A stretch of DNA of 64,000 nucleotides. It comes from Ruegeria sp. YS9 (lineage in GTDB: Bacteria > Pseudomonadota > Alphaproteobacteria > Rhodobacterales > Rhodobacteraceae). The position numbers and the translations under genes were made by a program. Below the pieces are notes generated by a model. The model was given only the letters and a program-made list of their open reading frames with translations. It had not been told where the DNA came from and searched no databases. Below, piece by piece: positions 37,124 to 45,380 of this stretch. The DNA lies in the NCBI RefSeq assembly GCF_024628725.1, contig NZ_CP102410.1, positions 310,001-374,000 on the forward strand, written 5' to 3'. Numbering within the stretch: position 1 is the first letter of the stretch; every line of letters starts with the position of its first letter.

Positions 37124-37411
37124 ATGGCCCAACCTTCATCTTTGACCAACATTTCACGTCAGAGGTCGTCGAACCCTTTGATCCAGGCGTGGCTTGCGCT
37201 CTTGGGCCTCAGCGTGGGATCCGCGCTGCTGACCCTGATTGGGGCGCCAAGCGCGATCATTGCTGGCGGTATCCTGTTGCTGGCGCTGATCAAGGCCCGC
37301 GTGATCCTGAAACACTACCTGGATTTGGAAAACAGCCAAAGCTGGCTGCGTGGGTTCACCATGGTGTTGACCGGGTTTTCGGTTGTGGTTTTTGCGCTCT
37401 ATCTGGTCTGA
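37124..37411 (+). CDS. norF: NorF, small membrane protein of NO reductase operon
   Basis: 95 residues. A polar start (to about 17) is followed by three hydrophobic segments (about 19-35, 40-56 and 75-95). It is related to small subunit IV-type proteins and works with NorE. LIKARVILKHYLDLE, near residues 55-69, is the conserved family stretch. It is the last gene of the nor operon, and a shared hairpin follows. Confidence 0.88.
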   Translation: MAQPSSLTNISRQRSSNPLIQAWLALLGLSVGSALLTLIGAPSAIIAGGILLLALIKARVILKHYLDLENSQSWLRGFTMVLTGFSVVVFALYLV

Positions 37412-37412
37412 A

Positions 37413-37441
37413 GAAAAAAAATGCCGCCCCGAGAGGCGGCA
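37413..37441 (-). terminator. intrinsic terminator of hemA (shared hairpin with norF)
   Basis: TGCCGCC and GGCGGCA (37422-37441) flank a 6-base loop. On the minus strand the hairpin lies 25 bp after the hemA stop and is followed by eight T residues, a textbook Rho-independent terminator. On the plus strand it follows norF by 10 bp but has no T-run. Confidence 0.85.
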
Positions 37442-37466
37442 GTATTCAAGCAAAGGGGGGTCCTGA

Positions 37467-38690
37467 TTACTGAGCGGCCTGTGGGATCCGCGCGATCTGA
37501 CAACGCTGCCAGAGCGCCGACAAGGCACCGACCAGATGATCGATATCCTCATCCGTGTGGACCGGGGACGGCGTGATCCGCAAACGCTCGGTGCCCTTGG
37601 GAACAGTGGGATAGTTGATCGGCTGGATGTAGATGCCGAATTCTTCAAGAAGCGTATCCGAGATAAACTTGCACTTCACCGGGTCGACCACCATCACAGG
37701 GATGATATGGCTGGGGTTCGGCAGATGCGGTATCCCTTCCGCATCCAGCCGGGTGCGCACCTGTTCCACACGGGCCTTTTGCAGATCACGCTCGGCGCTT
37801 GACTGCTTCAGATGTTGGATGGATGCGGCGGCACCTGCGGCGATCGAAGGCGGCAGGGCAGTGGTGAAGATGAAGCCGCTGGCAAAGCTGCGAACGAAAT
37901 CGCACAGCGCTGCCGAGGCTGCGATGTAGCCACCAACCACGCCGAAGGCCTTGCCCAACGTGCCCTCGATCACGGTCAGGCGATCCATCAGGCCCTCGCG
38001 CTCGGCAATGCCACCGCCGCGCGGGCCATAGAGGCCGACGGCGTGAACTTCGTCCAGATAGGTCATCGCGCCGTATTTGTCGGCCAGGTCGCAGATTTCC
38101 CTGATCGGCGCGATATCACCATCCATGGAATACACGGATTCAAAGGCGATCATCTTGGGCGCGTCGGGGTCGGCGGCAGCCAGCTTGGCCTCCAGATCCG
38201 CAAGGTCGTTGTGTTTCCATATCACCTTCTGCGCCCGTGAGTGGCGGATGCCTTCGATCATCGAGGCATGGTTCAGCGCATCAGAGAAAACGATCAGACC
38301 GGGGATCTTCGCAGCCAGCGTTCCCAGAGCGGCCCAGTTGGACACATAGCCCGAGGTGAACAGCAGAGCGGCCTCCTTGCCATGGAGATCTGCCAACTCT
38401 GCCTCAAGCAGAACGTGGTCATGCGTCGTGCCCGAGATGTTGCGCGTTCCGCCTGCACCGGCGCCACAACGTTCCAGCGCATCGTGCATGGCGTTGATGA
38501 CCGCAGGGTGTTGCCCCATTCCCAGGTAGTCATTCGAGCACCAGATGCGAACATCCCGCTGGATTGACCCATCGGTCTGGCGTGCGTTCGGGAAAGCTCC
38601 GCAACGTCGCTGCAAGTCGATGAAAACCCGATAGTTCCCTTCCTCTTTCAAAGCGTCGAGGCTCTGGCTGAAAAATCGCTCGAAATCCAT
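37467..38690 (-). CDS. hemA: HemA, 5-aminolevulinate synthase
   Basis: 407 residues from the ATG at 38690 (GGGGAG upstream). A PLP-dependent enzyme of the C4 pathway that condenses glycine and succinyl-CoA, the first step of heme and heme d1 synthesis. It has [12 protein letters not shown] (51-62), the [14 protein letters not shown] stretch, and the PLP lysine K247 in EGTLGKAFG. It is convergent with norF and divergent from the DNR-type regulator. A DNR-like box sits 69.5 nt upstream, which would raise heme supply when the nir, nor and nap cytochromes are made. A second ALA synthase could exist elsewhere in the genome. Confidence 0.97.
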   Translation of the reverse strand: MDFERFFSQSLDALKEEGNYRVFIDLQRRCGAFPNARQTDGSIQRDVRIWCSNDYLGMGQHPAVINAMHDALERCGAGAGGTRNISGTTHDHVLLEAELADLHGKEAALLFTSGYVSNWAALGTLAAKIPGLIVFSDALNHASMIEGIRHSRAQKVIWKHNDLADLEAKLAAADPDAPKMIAFESVYSMDGDIAPIREICDLADKYGAMTYLDEVHAVGLYGPRGGGIAEREGLMDRLTVIEGTLGKAFGVVGGYIAASAALCDFVRSFASGFIFTTALPPSIAAGAAASIQHLKQSSAERDLQKARVEQVRTRLDAEGIPHLPNPSHIIPVMVVDPVKCKFISDTLLEEFGIYIQPINYPTVPKGTERLRITPSPVHTDEDIDHLVGALSALWQRCQIARIPQAAQ

Positions 38691-38752
38691 CTGACATGCT
38701 CCCCGGATAACTGGCTGTGAACCGACCCTAGGGCAGCGACGGGCGCTACGAC

Positions 38753-38766
38753 ATGACAATTGTCAA
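38753..38766. promoter_or_regulatory. DNR/FNR-like box of hemA
   Basis: ATGAC-AATT-GTCAA, 9 of 10 matches, centred 69.5 nt upstream of the hemA start. It also lies 118 nt upstream of the divergent regulator gene, so it might act on both. Confidence 0.7.
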
Positions 38767-38877
38767 GTTGATCTTCAAGAAAAAGACTGGCCCTGACACG
38801 CCGACTTTGGCATAGCAGGGCATTGGGGATGATTACCCGGGCCATCGCCCGGACTGGATGAAGAAGGGAGTGCCTTC

Positions 38878-39570
38878 ATGCCACACGAGGCACAAAAGGC
38901 GATTGCGCGGCAGTCTCTGCTTCTGCGCAGCCTGCCGGATCAACATGTGGATACTTTGCTGCGGCAAGCGATTTGGCGGCAATATGACCGTGGCGAGACG
39001 ATCTTTCTGCAAGAGGAAGAAGCCAAGGCTGTACACGTTGTCCTGGCCGGATGGGTCAAGCTGTTCCGCATCTCTCCGACCGGGGCGGAGGCGGTGGTGA
39101 GCGTTTTCACCCGTGGAGAAAGCTTTGGTGAGGCCGTTGCGCTGCGCAACGTACCGTATCCCGTGTCCGCCGAAGCCGTTTCAGCCTGTGAAGTGATGCA
39201 TATTCCCAGCCCTGTGCTGTTGTCCCTTATGAAGGAAGACCCGGAAATCGGCGTTTCAATTCTGGCTGCGACGTTCACGCATCTGCATGCTCTGGTGGCG
39301 CAGCTGGAGCAATTGAAAGCGCAAACCGGGGCGCAACGCGTTGCAGAGTTTCTGTTGAACCTGTGCGATTGTGATTCCGGTCGGTGCGAGGTGGAACTGC
39401 CCTACGACAAGATGCTGATCGCCGGACGTCTGGGGATGAAGCCCGAAAGCCTGAGCCGCGCGTTTTCGCGATTGAAACCCGTTGGCGTCAAGATCGACAG
39501 GAACCACGCGGATATCGCCGACATGGACGATTTGCGCAACTACGCCGAAAGCGACACCAGCGAGAGGTGA
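38878..39570 (+). CDS. dnr: Crp/Fnr-family regulator, DNR/NnrR type (nitric oxide-responsive)
   Basis: 230 residues. A cyclic-nucleotide-binding fold (about 18-130), a dimerisation helix, and a winged helix (about 150-220) whose recognition helix reads EslSR (E190, S193, R194), the residues that contact TTGA half-sites. The four N-terminal FNR cysteines are absent, so it is not an oxygen-sensing FNR; relatives of this class sense NO through heme. It sits at the end of the denitrification island, divergent from hemA, and is the likely activator of the boxes listed here. An unusual CDCDSGRC motif lies at 163-170. Start ATG has a GGGAG site. Confidence 0.9.
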   Translation: MPHEAQKAIARQSLLLRSLPDQHVDTLLRQAIWRQYDRGETIFLQEEEAKAVHVVLAGWVKLFRISPTGAEAVVSVFTRGESFGEAVALRNVPYPVSAEAVSACEVMHIPSPVLLSLMKEDPEIGVSILAATFTHLHALVAQLEQLKAQTGAQRVAEFLLNLCDCDSGRCEVELPYDKMLIAGRLGMKPESLSRAFSRLKPVGVKIDRNHADIADMDDLRNYAESDTSER

Positions 39571-39728
39571 TTGATCACCGGCGGCCGGCCCGCTTCAGCA
39601 AGGGGTTCAGTCGGGCGCTTTTGCGCGTGACCGGCTGTCTTTCACGCTTTCCAAAACCTCATTATCCTGATCAGCAGTGCCATCCATCGGCACGAGTCGT
39701 TTGCATGAAAATGAAGGGCACCTGGTCC

Positions 39729-40736
39729 ATGATAGACGCAGCGCTTTCAAACTATCCCCGCGCAAGGTTGATGACATCGGTCACACCGGTCGAACGGCTA
39801 GAGCGACTTTCTGACCAATTGGGGCTGGATTTGTGGATCAAGCGCGACGACCTGACCGGGCTCAGCTTCGGCGGAAACAAGACCCGTCAGCTGGAATTTT
39901 ACATGGGGGAGGCGCTGAGGCAGGGGGCGGACACCATCCTGATCACGGGTGCCGTGCAATCCAATTTCGTGCGCACTGCGGCGGCAGCGGCGGCAAAACT
40001 GGGAATGTCATCCGTTCTTCAATTGGAAGACCGCGTGGCGCATATGGGAGAATTCTACCATCGATCCGGAAATGTTCTTCTGGCCCAGCTTCTGGGGGCT
40101 GAACACATGAGCTACCCCAAGGGTGAGGACGAGGCGGGCGCCGACAACGCTCTTCACGAACGCGCCGACCAACTGGTGGCTGAGGGCCGAAAACCATACG
40201 TGATCCATCTGGGCATCGATCACCCTCCGCTGGGGGCATTGGGCTATGTGGCGGGGGCGGCCGAGTTGCATACTCAGGTCAGCGATTTCGACGCGGCGGT
40301 GGTGCCGTCTGGCAGCGGGTCTACCCATGCGGGGTTTTTGGCCGGATTGCGTTTGGTCGGGCAGTCTGCACCAGTCTACGGCATATGCGTGCGTCGCGAT
40401 CAGAACCAGCAGAAAGCGCGTCTGCAAAAGGTCCTGGGGCGATTGGCAACCATGATGGGTTTCGACCCTGCCTTGGTCATGGAAGACATCTGTACCTGGG
40501 GCGGCGCTTTGGCTCCCGGATATGGGCGGATCGGTCGGGCAACCCGCGAGGCGTTGACCCTGATGGCGCGCTCCGAGGGCATCTTTCTTGACCCTGTTTA
40601 TTCCGCCAAAACCTTTGCAGGTCTTCTTGGACTGCTTGAACAAGGCGTCATCGAAAAAGGCCAGAAAGTTGTTCTGCTGCACACAGGTGGCCAACCGGCG
40701 TTGTTCGGATATCAGGACGAGTTGCAACCGAGTTGA
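39729..40736 (+). CDS. PLP-dependent desulfhydrase/sulfo-lyase family (D-cysteine desulfhydrase-like)
   Basis: 335 residues from the ATG at 39729; an ATG at 39705 is also possible. It is a fold-type II PLP enzyme of the ACC deaminase / D-cysteine desulfhydrase family, with the Schiff-base lysine K51 in FGGNKTRQLE, the GAVQSNFVRTAA substrate loop and the SGSGSTHAGFLAGL phosphate-binding loop. Members release sulfide or sulfite and ammonia from D-cysteine or L-cysteate (CuyA). The substrate cannot be decided from sequence, though L-cysteate use is common in marine relatives. It starts 158 bp after the regulator and is convergent with the adenylyl cyclase gene. Confidence 0.85.
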   Translation: MIDAALSNYPRARLMTSVTPVERLERLSDQLGLDLWIKRDDLTGLSFGGNKTRQLEFYMGEALRQGADTILITGAVQSNFVRTAAAAAAKLGMSSVLQLEDRVAHMGEFYHRSGNVLLAQLLGAEHMSYPKGEDEAGADNALHERADQLVAEGRKPYVIHLGIDHPPLGALGYVAGAAELHTQVSDFDAAVVPSGSGSTHAGFLAGLRLVGQSAPVYGICVRRDQNQQKARLQKVLGRLATMMGFDPALVMEDICTWGGALAPGYGRIGRATREALTLMARSEGIFLDPVYSAKTFAGLLGLLEQGVIEKGQKVVLLHTGGQPALFGYQDELQPS

Positions 40737-40821
40737 CGCAGCGAAGCATAGCGCGTGGGGTCCTACGGAGCGACGGGATGGATGGAAGGCTGTTGCCCGC
40801 CGAACTGGCCGGGAAAGTACT

Positions 40822-43800
40822 CTACGACGCTTTCGAGTGATTGAGCAAAGACATGGCTTGCACGACATCGCGGGATTGCGCGCCATCAACGATCGTGGCC
40901 AGAATCTTTCCAAGATCAGGCGGCGAGGCCGGTGTGCAGCCAAGTTGGCCGCAGGTTTGCACGTAATCCACCGCTGTGCGCAGTTCGAACATTCTTGCCC
41001 GCTGTTTGCGCGCGGTTTCCAGAGCCTCCGCGAACAGATCATCTGCGGCAGTTTCCATGGACCGCGCCAACGCCTGTATCCGATCTGTTTCCGCTTGAGC
41101 CCACCCTTCATGGGTCAGTGCCTGCTGTTCACGTGCTTCATCCAGCAGGCGCTGCGCGGCCTTCGGTTCGCCCGCTTTTAGTGACGCTTCGGCAAGGGCC
41201 GTCAGGAACACCGGCTTGTAGTTTCCAGCCCCGCTGGCCCACCAGGCTTCGGACGCCTCGCGCATTGCTCGGATCGTTTCCGGGCCAGGCGTGATCTGCG
41301 CGTCTGCCCAGCATCGCCAGACATTCGCCGTCAGTATCATGAAGGGGAAGGTGTGTTTGGTCGCCACTTCTTCAAGGCGGGCGACAACGTCGTAAACCTG
41401 TTCCGGTTCACGCCGCAACAGGTGCAGCATACACAGATAGGTCAGGGTCTGGGCCAGACTATGCGCGTGATTGAGTTTCCGCGCCGCCGAGATCGCCCGC
41501 TGCTGGATTTCGAGCGCGCGGTCCGGTTCTCCGCGCAACCAGGCCGTTATGCTCAGGAAACAGGATGTAATGGCGGCATGATCCGTTCCATAGACATAGG
41601 CGAGGCGGCTGTGCTGCTGTGGATCATACAAGTGCAGCGCTTGCAGCAGATGATCGTGGGCCGCGTCCAGATGTCCGATATGCAACATGACGGCACCCAT
41701 GGCCCGGAGCGCAATCATAGTGTGATGCGTTTCCCCGGTCAGATTGGCCAGCTCCAACAACTGCGCCGCGACGTCCTTGGCAAGGTCGTATTCACCGCGG
41801 ACAAGATGATACGCGTAGAGCCCATTGAGCACAGGAAACAATTGTTCCGTTTCACCCAGCCGATTGCACAAGTCGCGGATCCGGGCATATACGGCTCCCG
41901 TTTCGTCGGCCGCGATGCCAGCGGTCGAACGAAGAACGCCAGCCCGCAACGTTTGAATTCTGGTTTCCTTGCGATCGCGGTCAACCGAGTCTTCCTGCCG
42001 TTCCAACAGCGCGATGGCACGCCCCAGTTGAGTGGCCGCTTCGATCCCGGCTGAGCGTTCTACGGCACGTTGTCCGGCCAGATACCATTGTTCAATCGCT
42101 TCATCCGGTAAATCTGCCATCGTGTAGTGATGAGCCAGAATTTCCGGTTCGGCGAAATCGTCATGCAATGACGAAGAGTTCAGTGCTTCGACCACACGCG
42201 CATGAAGCGTTCGCCTCTCGCGTTTCAGCAGGCTGTTGTAAGCGGTGTCACGAATGAGTGCGTGACGGTAACTGAACGTTTCCTCGGGCTCTGAAGCTGA
42301 GACAATCACGATCCCGGCATCCACCAATGAATCCAGGCCGGAACGTAACGCCCCCTCATCGAAACGGGAAACGCTTGCAATCATCGGATAAGAGAATTGC
42401 GGGCCAATGACAGCACCAATCTGTGCGACTTCCTTGGCCGAGCTCAGTCGGTCAAGACGAGCCATCAACGCGTCATGCAGTGTTTTCGGCACAGTTGGTG
42501 ATGGCGTGGACCGGTCGATCGTATAGGCGTCGGCGCGTTCAGTCAGAAGATCGGATTCCAGCAGATCTTTCGTCACCTCTTCTACGAAAAGCGGGACACC
42601 GTTGGATCTGGCAGCAATCAGTTGGTGAACTTCGTCCGGGACGGTTTTGCCTTTGGCAACGTCGTTCACGATCTCTTTGACCTGCGCAAAGTCCAGTTGT
42701 TGGAGTGCGACGTGCACCAGGTTGTGTGATTGTGGCCAGCCCGGATCAAAGCCTGTCCGAAAACTCGTGACCATCAGCAGGCGCGCGTCCTCTATCCGGG
42801 TCACAAGCTGATCAAGCAGAGTCTTCGTCGTTGGATCGATCCAATGTGCATCTTCAAACAGCAAGAGGGTCGGGGTTTCCTGCGCCAAGCCGATCACATG
42901 ATTGACCAGCATGTCCAGCGTCTGCTTCATGATCTGCTCAGGCGTCAGATCCAGCGGGCCAAGCCTGTCTTCAAACGGGATCGACAACAGTGCCGCAGCC
43001 AGTTTCAGTGACCCTTCAGAAGGATCGCCCAGGACGCTGTGGATCTTGTCCAGTTTTTCGTTCGCACTGTCACCGGCCCGCAGGTCGGCCGCGCTTTCAA
43101 GCTGGCGAATGATCGGGTAGAGCGCACTTGCGTCATGGAAGGGTGAACACTGAAATCGAAGCTGTCGGTGTTTTGCGCCCGGCATCGTACGGCAAAGCTC
43201 TTCGATCAGCCTGGACTTTCCTATGCCCGCCTCGCCCGAGACCAGCACCACCTGACCTTGACCCTGGCGGGCCAGCCTCCACTTGCTTTGAAGGGTTTCG
43301 TGCTCCTGCGCGCGCCCGACCAATGAACTCATCCGGGCGTCGTCTGCCGCGAGGAAGCGGCTGAGAGTCTGGCGCGTGCCAGTGACCTGCCAGGCTTCGA
43401 CCTCTTTGGCAAAGCCTTTCAATTGAAAAGTGCCACGGCGCACATATTCGAACGCATCACCCGCCAGTTCCCGTGTCGTCGGCGCGACGATCATAGTCCC
43501 CGGATCAGCCATCGACTGGAGCCGTGCGGCCAGGTTCGGGGTCTCGCCCATGGCGGTGCCGTCTTCGAACATCTTCTCTCCCCGCAGGTCACCGACGACA
43601 ACCAAGCCAGTCGCGACCCCGATGCGGACTTCAAGATGTGCATGCGTGCGGATTTCCGGAATTTCACGAACGATCCGAAGACCTGCATGAATGGCGCGTT
43701 CCGGATCGTCCTCGTGCGCGTGCGGAAAGCCAAAAAACACCATGATGCCATCGCCATAGTAACTGGCGACATGCCCGTCAAAAGCGGCGACCGCGGCGGC

Positions 43801-44142
43801 GCAGGTTTCCTTGAACAGTCTCAGAACGTCGGCCAGATCTTCAGGGTCCAGCTTCTGCGATATCGCTGTCGACCCAACAAGATCGATGAACATGACCGTC
43901 AGCTGTCTGCGCTCGGCAACGATGTTGGGTTCCTGACTTGCGCGTTGTGTTGCTGCGGGCCCTTGGTTTTCTTCCCGCATGGCTTTCAGAAAGCGGCGTC
44001 TGGGTCCCAGGGGCAGGCCGATCGTGACGAGGTCATCGTCACTCAGTTCCGGAAGATCGCCCAGCTCGATCTCGTGCCGAGAAAAGGCATCGACATATTT
44101 GGACAAGCCGTGCCTGGCCAGCCAGTCCTTAATATCAGTCAT
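40822..44142 (-). CDS. SAM-domain class III adenylyl cyclase with AAA ATPase and TPR regions
   Basis: 1106 residues from the ATG at 44142. The order is a SAM (sterile alpha motif) domain (5-57), a class III nucleotide cyclase domain (about 80-255) with metal-binding Asp87 (FIDLVGST) and Asp131 (YGDGIMVFFG), then a large STAND-like ATPase with P-loop GEAGIGKS (303-310) and LLFEDAHWID, and a C-terminal helical TPR-like region (about 650-1100). Such proteins make cAMP under control of the ATPase and TPR scaffold; the signal is not known. The gene is single and flanked by convergent and same-strand unrelated genes. The frame is open to 44238, but residues before the chosen start are not family-like. 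Confidence 0.9.
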   Translation of the reverse strand: MTDIKDWLARHGLSKYVDAFSRHEIELGDLPELSDDDLVTIGLPLGPRRRFLKAMREENQGPAATQRASQEPNIVAERRQLTVMFIDLVGSTAISQKLDPEDLADVLRLFKETCAAAVAAFDGHVASYYGDGIMVFFGFPHAHEDDPERAIHAGLRIVREIPEIRTHAHLEVRIGVATGLVVVGDLRGEKMFEDGTAMGETPNLAARLQSMADPGTMIVAPTTRELAGDAFEYVRRGTFQLKGFAKEVEAWQVTGTRQTLSRFLAADDARMSSLVGRAQEHETLQSKWRLARQGQGQVVLVSGEAGIGKSRLIEELCRTMPGAKHRQLRFQCSPFHDASALYPIIRQLESAADLRAGDSANEKLDKIHSVLGDPSEGSLKLAAALLSIPFEDRLGPLDLTPEQIMKQTLDMLVNHVIGLAQETPTLLLFEDAHWIDPTTKTLLDQLVTRIEDARLLMVTSFRTGFDPGWPQSHNLVHVALQQLDFAQVKEIVNDVAKGKTVPDEVHQLIAARSNGVPLFVEEVTKDLLESDLLTERADAYTIDRSTPSPTVPKTLHDALMARLDRLSSAKEVAQIGAVIGPQFSYPMIASVSRFDEGALRSGLDSLVDAGIVIVSASEPEETFSYRHALIRDTAYNSLLKRERRTLHARVVEALNSSSLHDDFAEPEILAHHYTMADLPDEAIEQWYLAGQRAVERSAGIEAATQLGRAIALLERQEDSVDRDRKETRIQTLRAGVLRSTAGIAADETGAVYARIRDLCNRLGETEQLFPVLNGLYAYHLVRGEYDLAKDVAAQLLELANLTGETHHTMIALRAMGAVMLHIGHLDAAHDHLLQALHLYDPQQHSRLAYVYGTDHAAITSCFLSITAWLRGEPDRALEIQQRAISAARKLNHAHSLAQTLTYLCMLHLLRREPEQVYDVVARLEEVATKHTFPFMILTANVWRCWADAQITPGPETIRAMREASEAWWASGAGNYKPVFLTALAEASLKAGEPKAAQRLLDEAREQQALTHEGWAQAETDRIQALARSMETAADDLFAEALETARKQRARMFELRTAVDYVQTCGQLGCTPASPPDLGKILATIVDGAQSRDVVQAMSLLNHSKAS

Positions 44143-44329
44143 TCGACTGCCATGCATGTCGGCGGTGGCGCGATGCCATGCAGCCCCCATTTCTTTTTGG
44201 CCAGTACAATTTACCCGGGAGTAATCAGGAGAAATCAAACCCTATCAAGGACTACCCAGCAATTCGGGTCAAGTCTTCAAATTGAGAGAGAAACTGTTTA
44301 CTGGCCAGAAATACCGGCGACTTTCGCCC

Positions 44330-44707
44330 TTATTCGTCAGCCGGAAAATCGATGTGGATATGATTGCCGTCCGGATCCCAGACATTCAACTGCACTATAT
44401 CGACTGCCGTCAGATCCGCACGATGATAGCGAACATCGTTTGTTTTGAGGTGAGCTTCGAAACTGTCCAAACCGTTCGCCGAAAAGGCGAAATGCTCGAG
44501 CTTCAACTCGGTCTCCGATCCCGCGGCTGCGGTCTCGACACCGACCAGATGCACGTACGCGTGTTCACCGACATAAAGCCAGGCTCCGGGAAAGGGGAAG
44601 GGCGGGCGTGGACCGACCCGCATCCCCAGCACGTTGCAGTACCATTCGATCATCTCATCCAAACGCGTGGTGCGCAGGTTGACATGATCCAGTGAAGCGA
44701 TCCCCAT
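44330..44707 (-). CDS. VOC-superfamily protein (glyoxalase/dioxygenase fold)
   Basis: 125 residues with one vicinal-oxygen-chelate fold. The start SLDHVNLRTTRLDEMIEWYCNVLG contains the conserved His and motif of the family. LEHFAFSANG and HIHIDFPADE give further metal-ligand positions near residues 71 and 117. The substrate is unknown; the single-domain type covers glyoxalase, dioxygenase and resistance enzymes. The stop of the upstream thioredoxin-like gene lies 3 bp before its start, suggesting co-transcription. Confidence 0.8.
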   Translation of the reverse strand: MGIASLDHVNLRTTRLDEMIEWYCNVLGMRVGPRPPFPFPGAWLYVGEHAYVHLVGVETAAAGSETELKLEHFAFSANGLDSFEAHLKTNDVRYHRADLTAVDIVQLNVWDPDGNHIHIDFPADE

Positions 44708-44710
44708 GAC

Positions 44711-45259
44711 CTAACCTCGGGTCCACTTGATCGAACATCCCATTGATGGAATCTGGTCCTGGGGACCTTGTCCGGTCTCGGCAATTTGCAGCATCGCATT
44801 GACCAGCTCCGGTTCGCGCTCGCCTGTCTGGCCGCGGCCGAGATTGTCCAGACGGCCCCGGTACTGCAACTTTCCATCCGCATTCAACCCAAAGAAATCG
44901 GGTGTGCAAACAGCACCATAAGCCTTGCCTACGGATTGATCTTCGTCCACGAGATAGGGAAAGTTGAAGCCATTCTGCCTTGCGAATTCCAGCATGTTCT
45001 GCGGTGAATCTTCGGCGTAATCGCGATAGTCGTTCGACATGACCGCCAACACGCCGATCCCTTTGGACATCAGCAGATCCGTGTCCTGCGCAAGCCGATC
45101 CGTGATCGTTTTGACATAGGGGCAATGATTGCAGATGAAGGCGATCAGCAACCCGTTTTGCAGGTGATCGGACATCGTGAACGCCTGACCGTTCGGGTCT
45201 TTGAGCGTGAAGTCCGGGGCTTTCCAACCGAAATCGCAGACTGGAGTGTCGAGCAGCAT
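44711..45259 (-). CDS. thioredoxin-fold (AhpC/TSA/redoxin-like) protein
   Basis: 182 residues. The N-terminus DTPVCDFGWKAPDFTLKD and the FICNHCPYVK motif (about 42-51) place it in the AhpC/TSA-like redoxin family with a CNHC pair. Relatives are often described as thiol-disulfide or peroxide-handling proteins. YGAVCTPDFFGL and GCSIKW near the C-terminus are conserved. No signal peptide is visible. It precedes the VOC gene by 3 bp. Confidence 0.85.
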   Translation of the reverse strand: MLLDTPVCDFGWKAPDFTLKDPNGQAFTMSDHLQNGLLIAFICNHCPYVKTITDRLAQDTDLLMSKGIGVLAVMSNDYRDYAEDSPQNMLEFARQNGFNFPYLVDEDQSVGKAYGAVCTPDFFGLNADGKLQYRGRLDNLGRGQTGEREPELVNAMLQIAETGQGPQDQIPSMGCSIKWTRG

Positions 45260-45380
45260 GATTATCCTTTTTTGTGACCAATTTGCGTGTTCAGACCAGC
45301 TTAGCTGACGGGCACCGATAAGTAGAGCGTGATTTCCGGCGCCATGTCTGCGACGGAATGCGCCTGCAAACGCATCTGAC

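Noticed and set aside
39384-39704. N-terminal extension of the desulfhydrase-like frame into the dnr gene
   Set aside because: The added residues are Arg-rich, have no family match and overlap the regulator gene in another frame.
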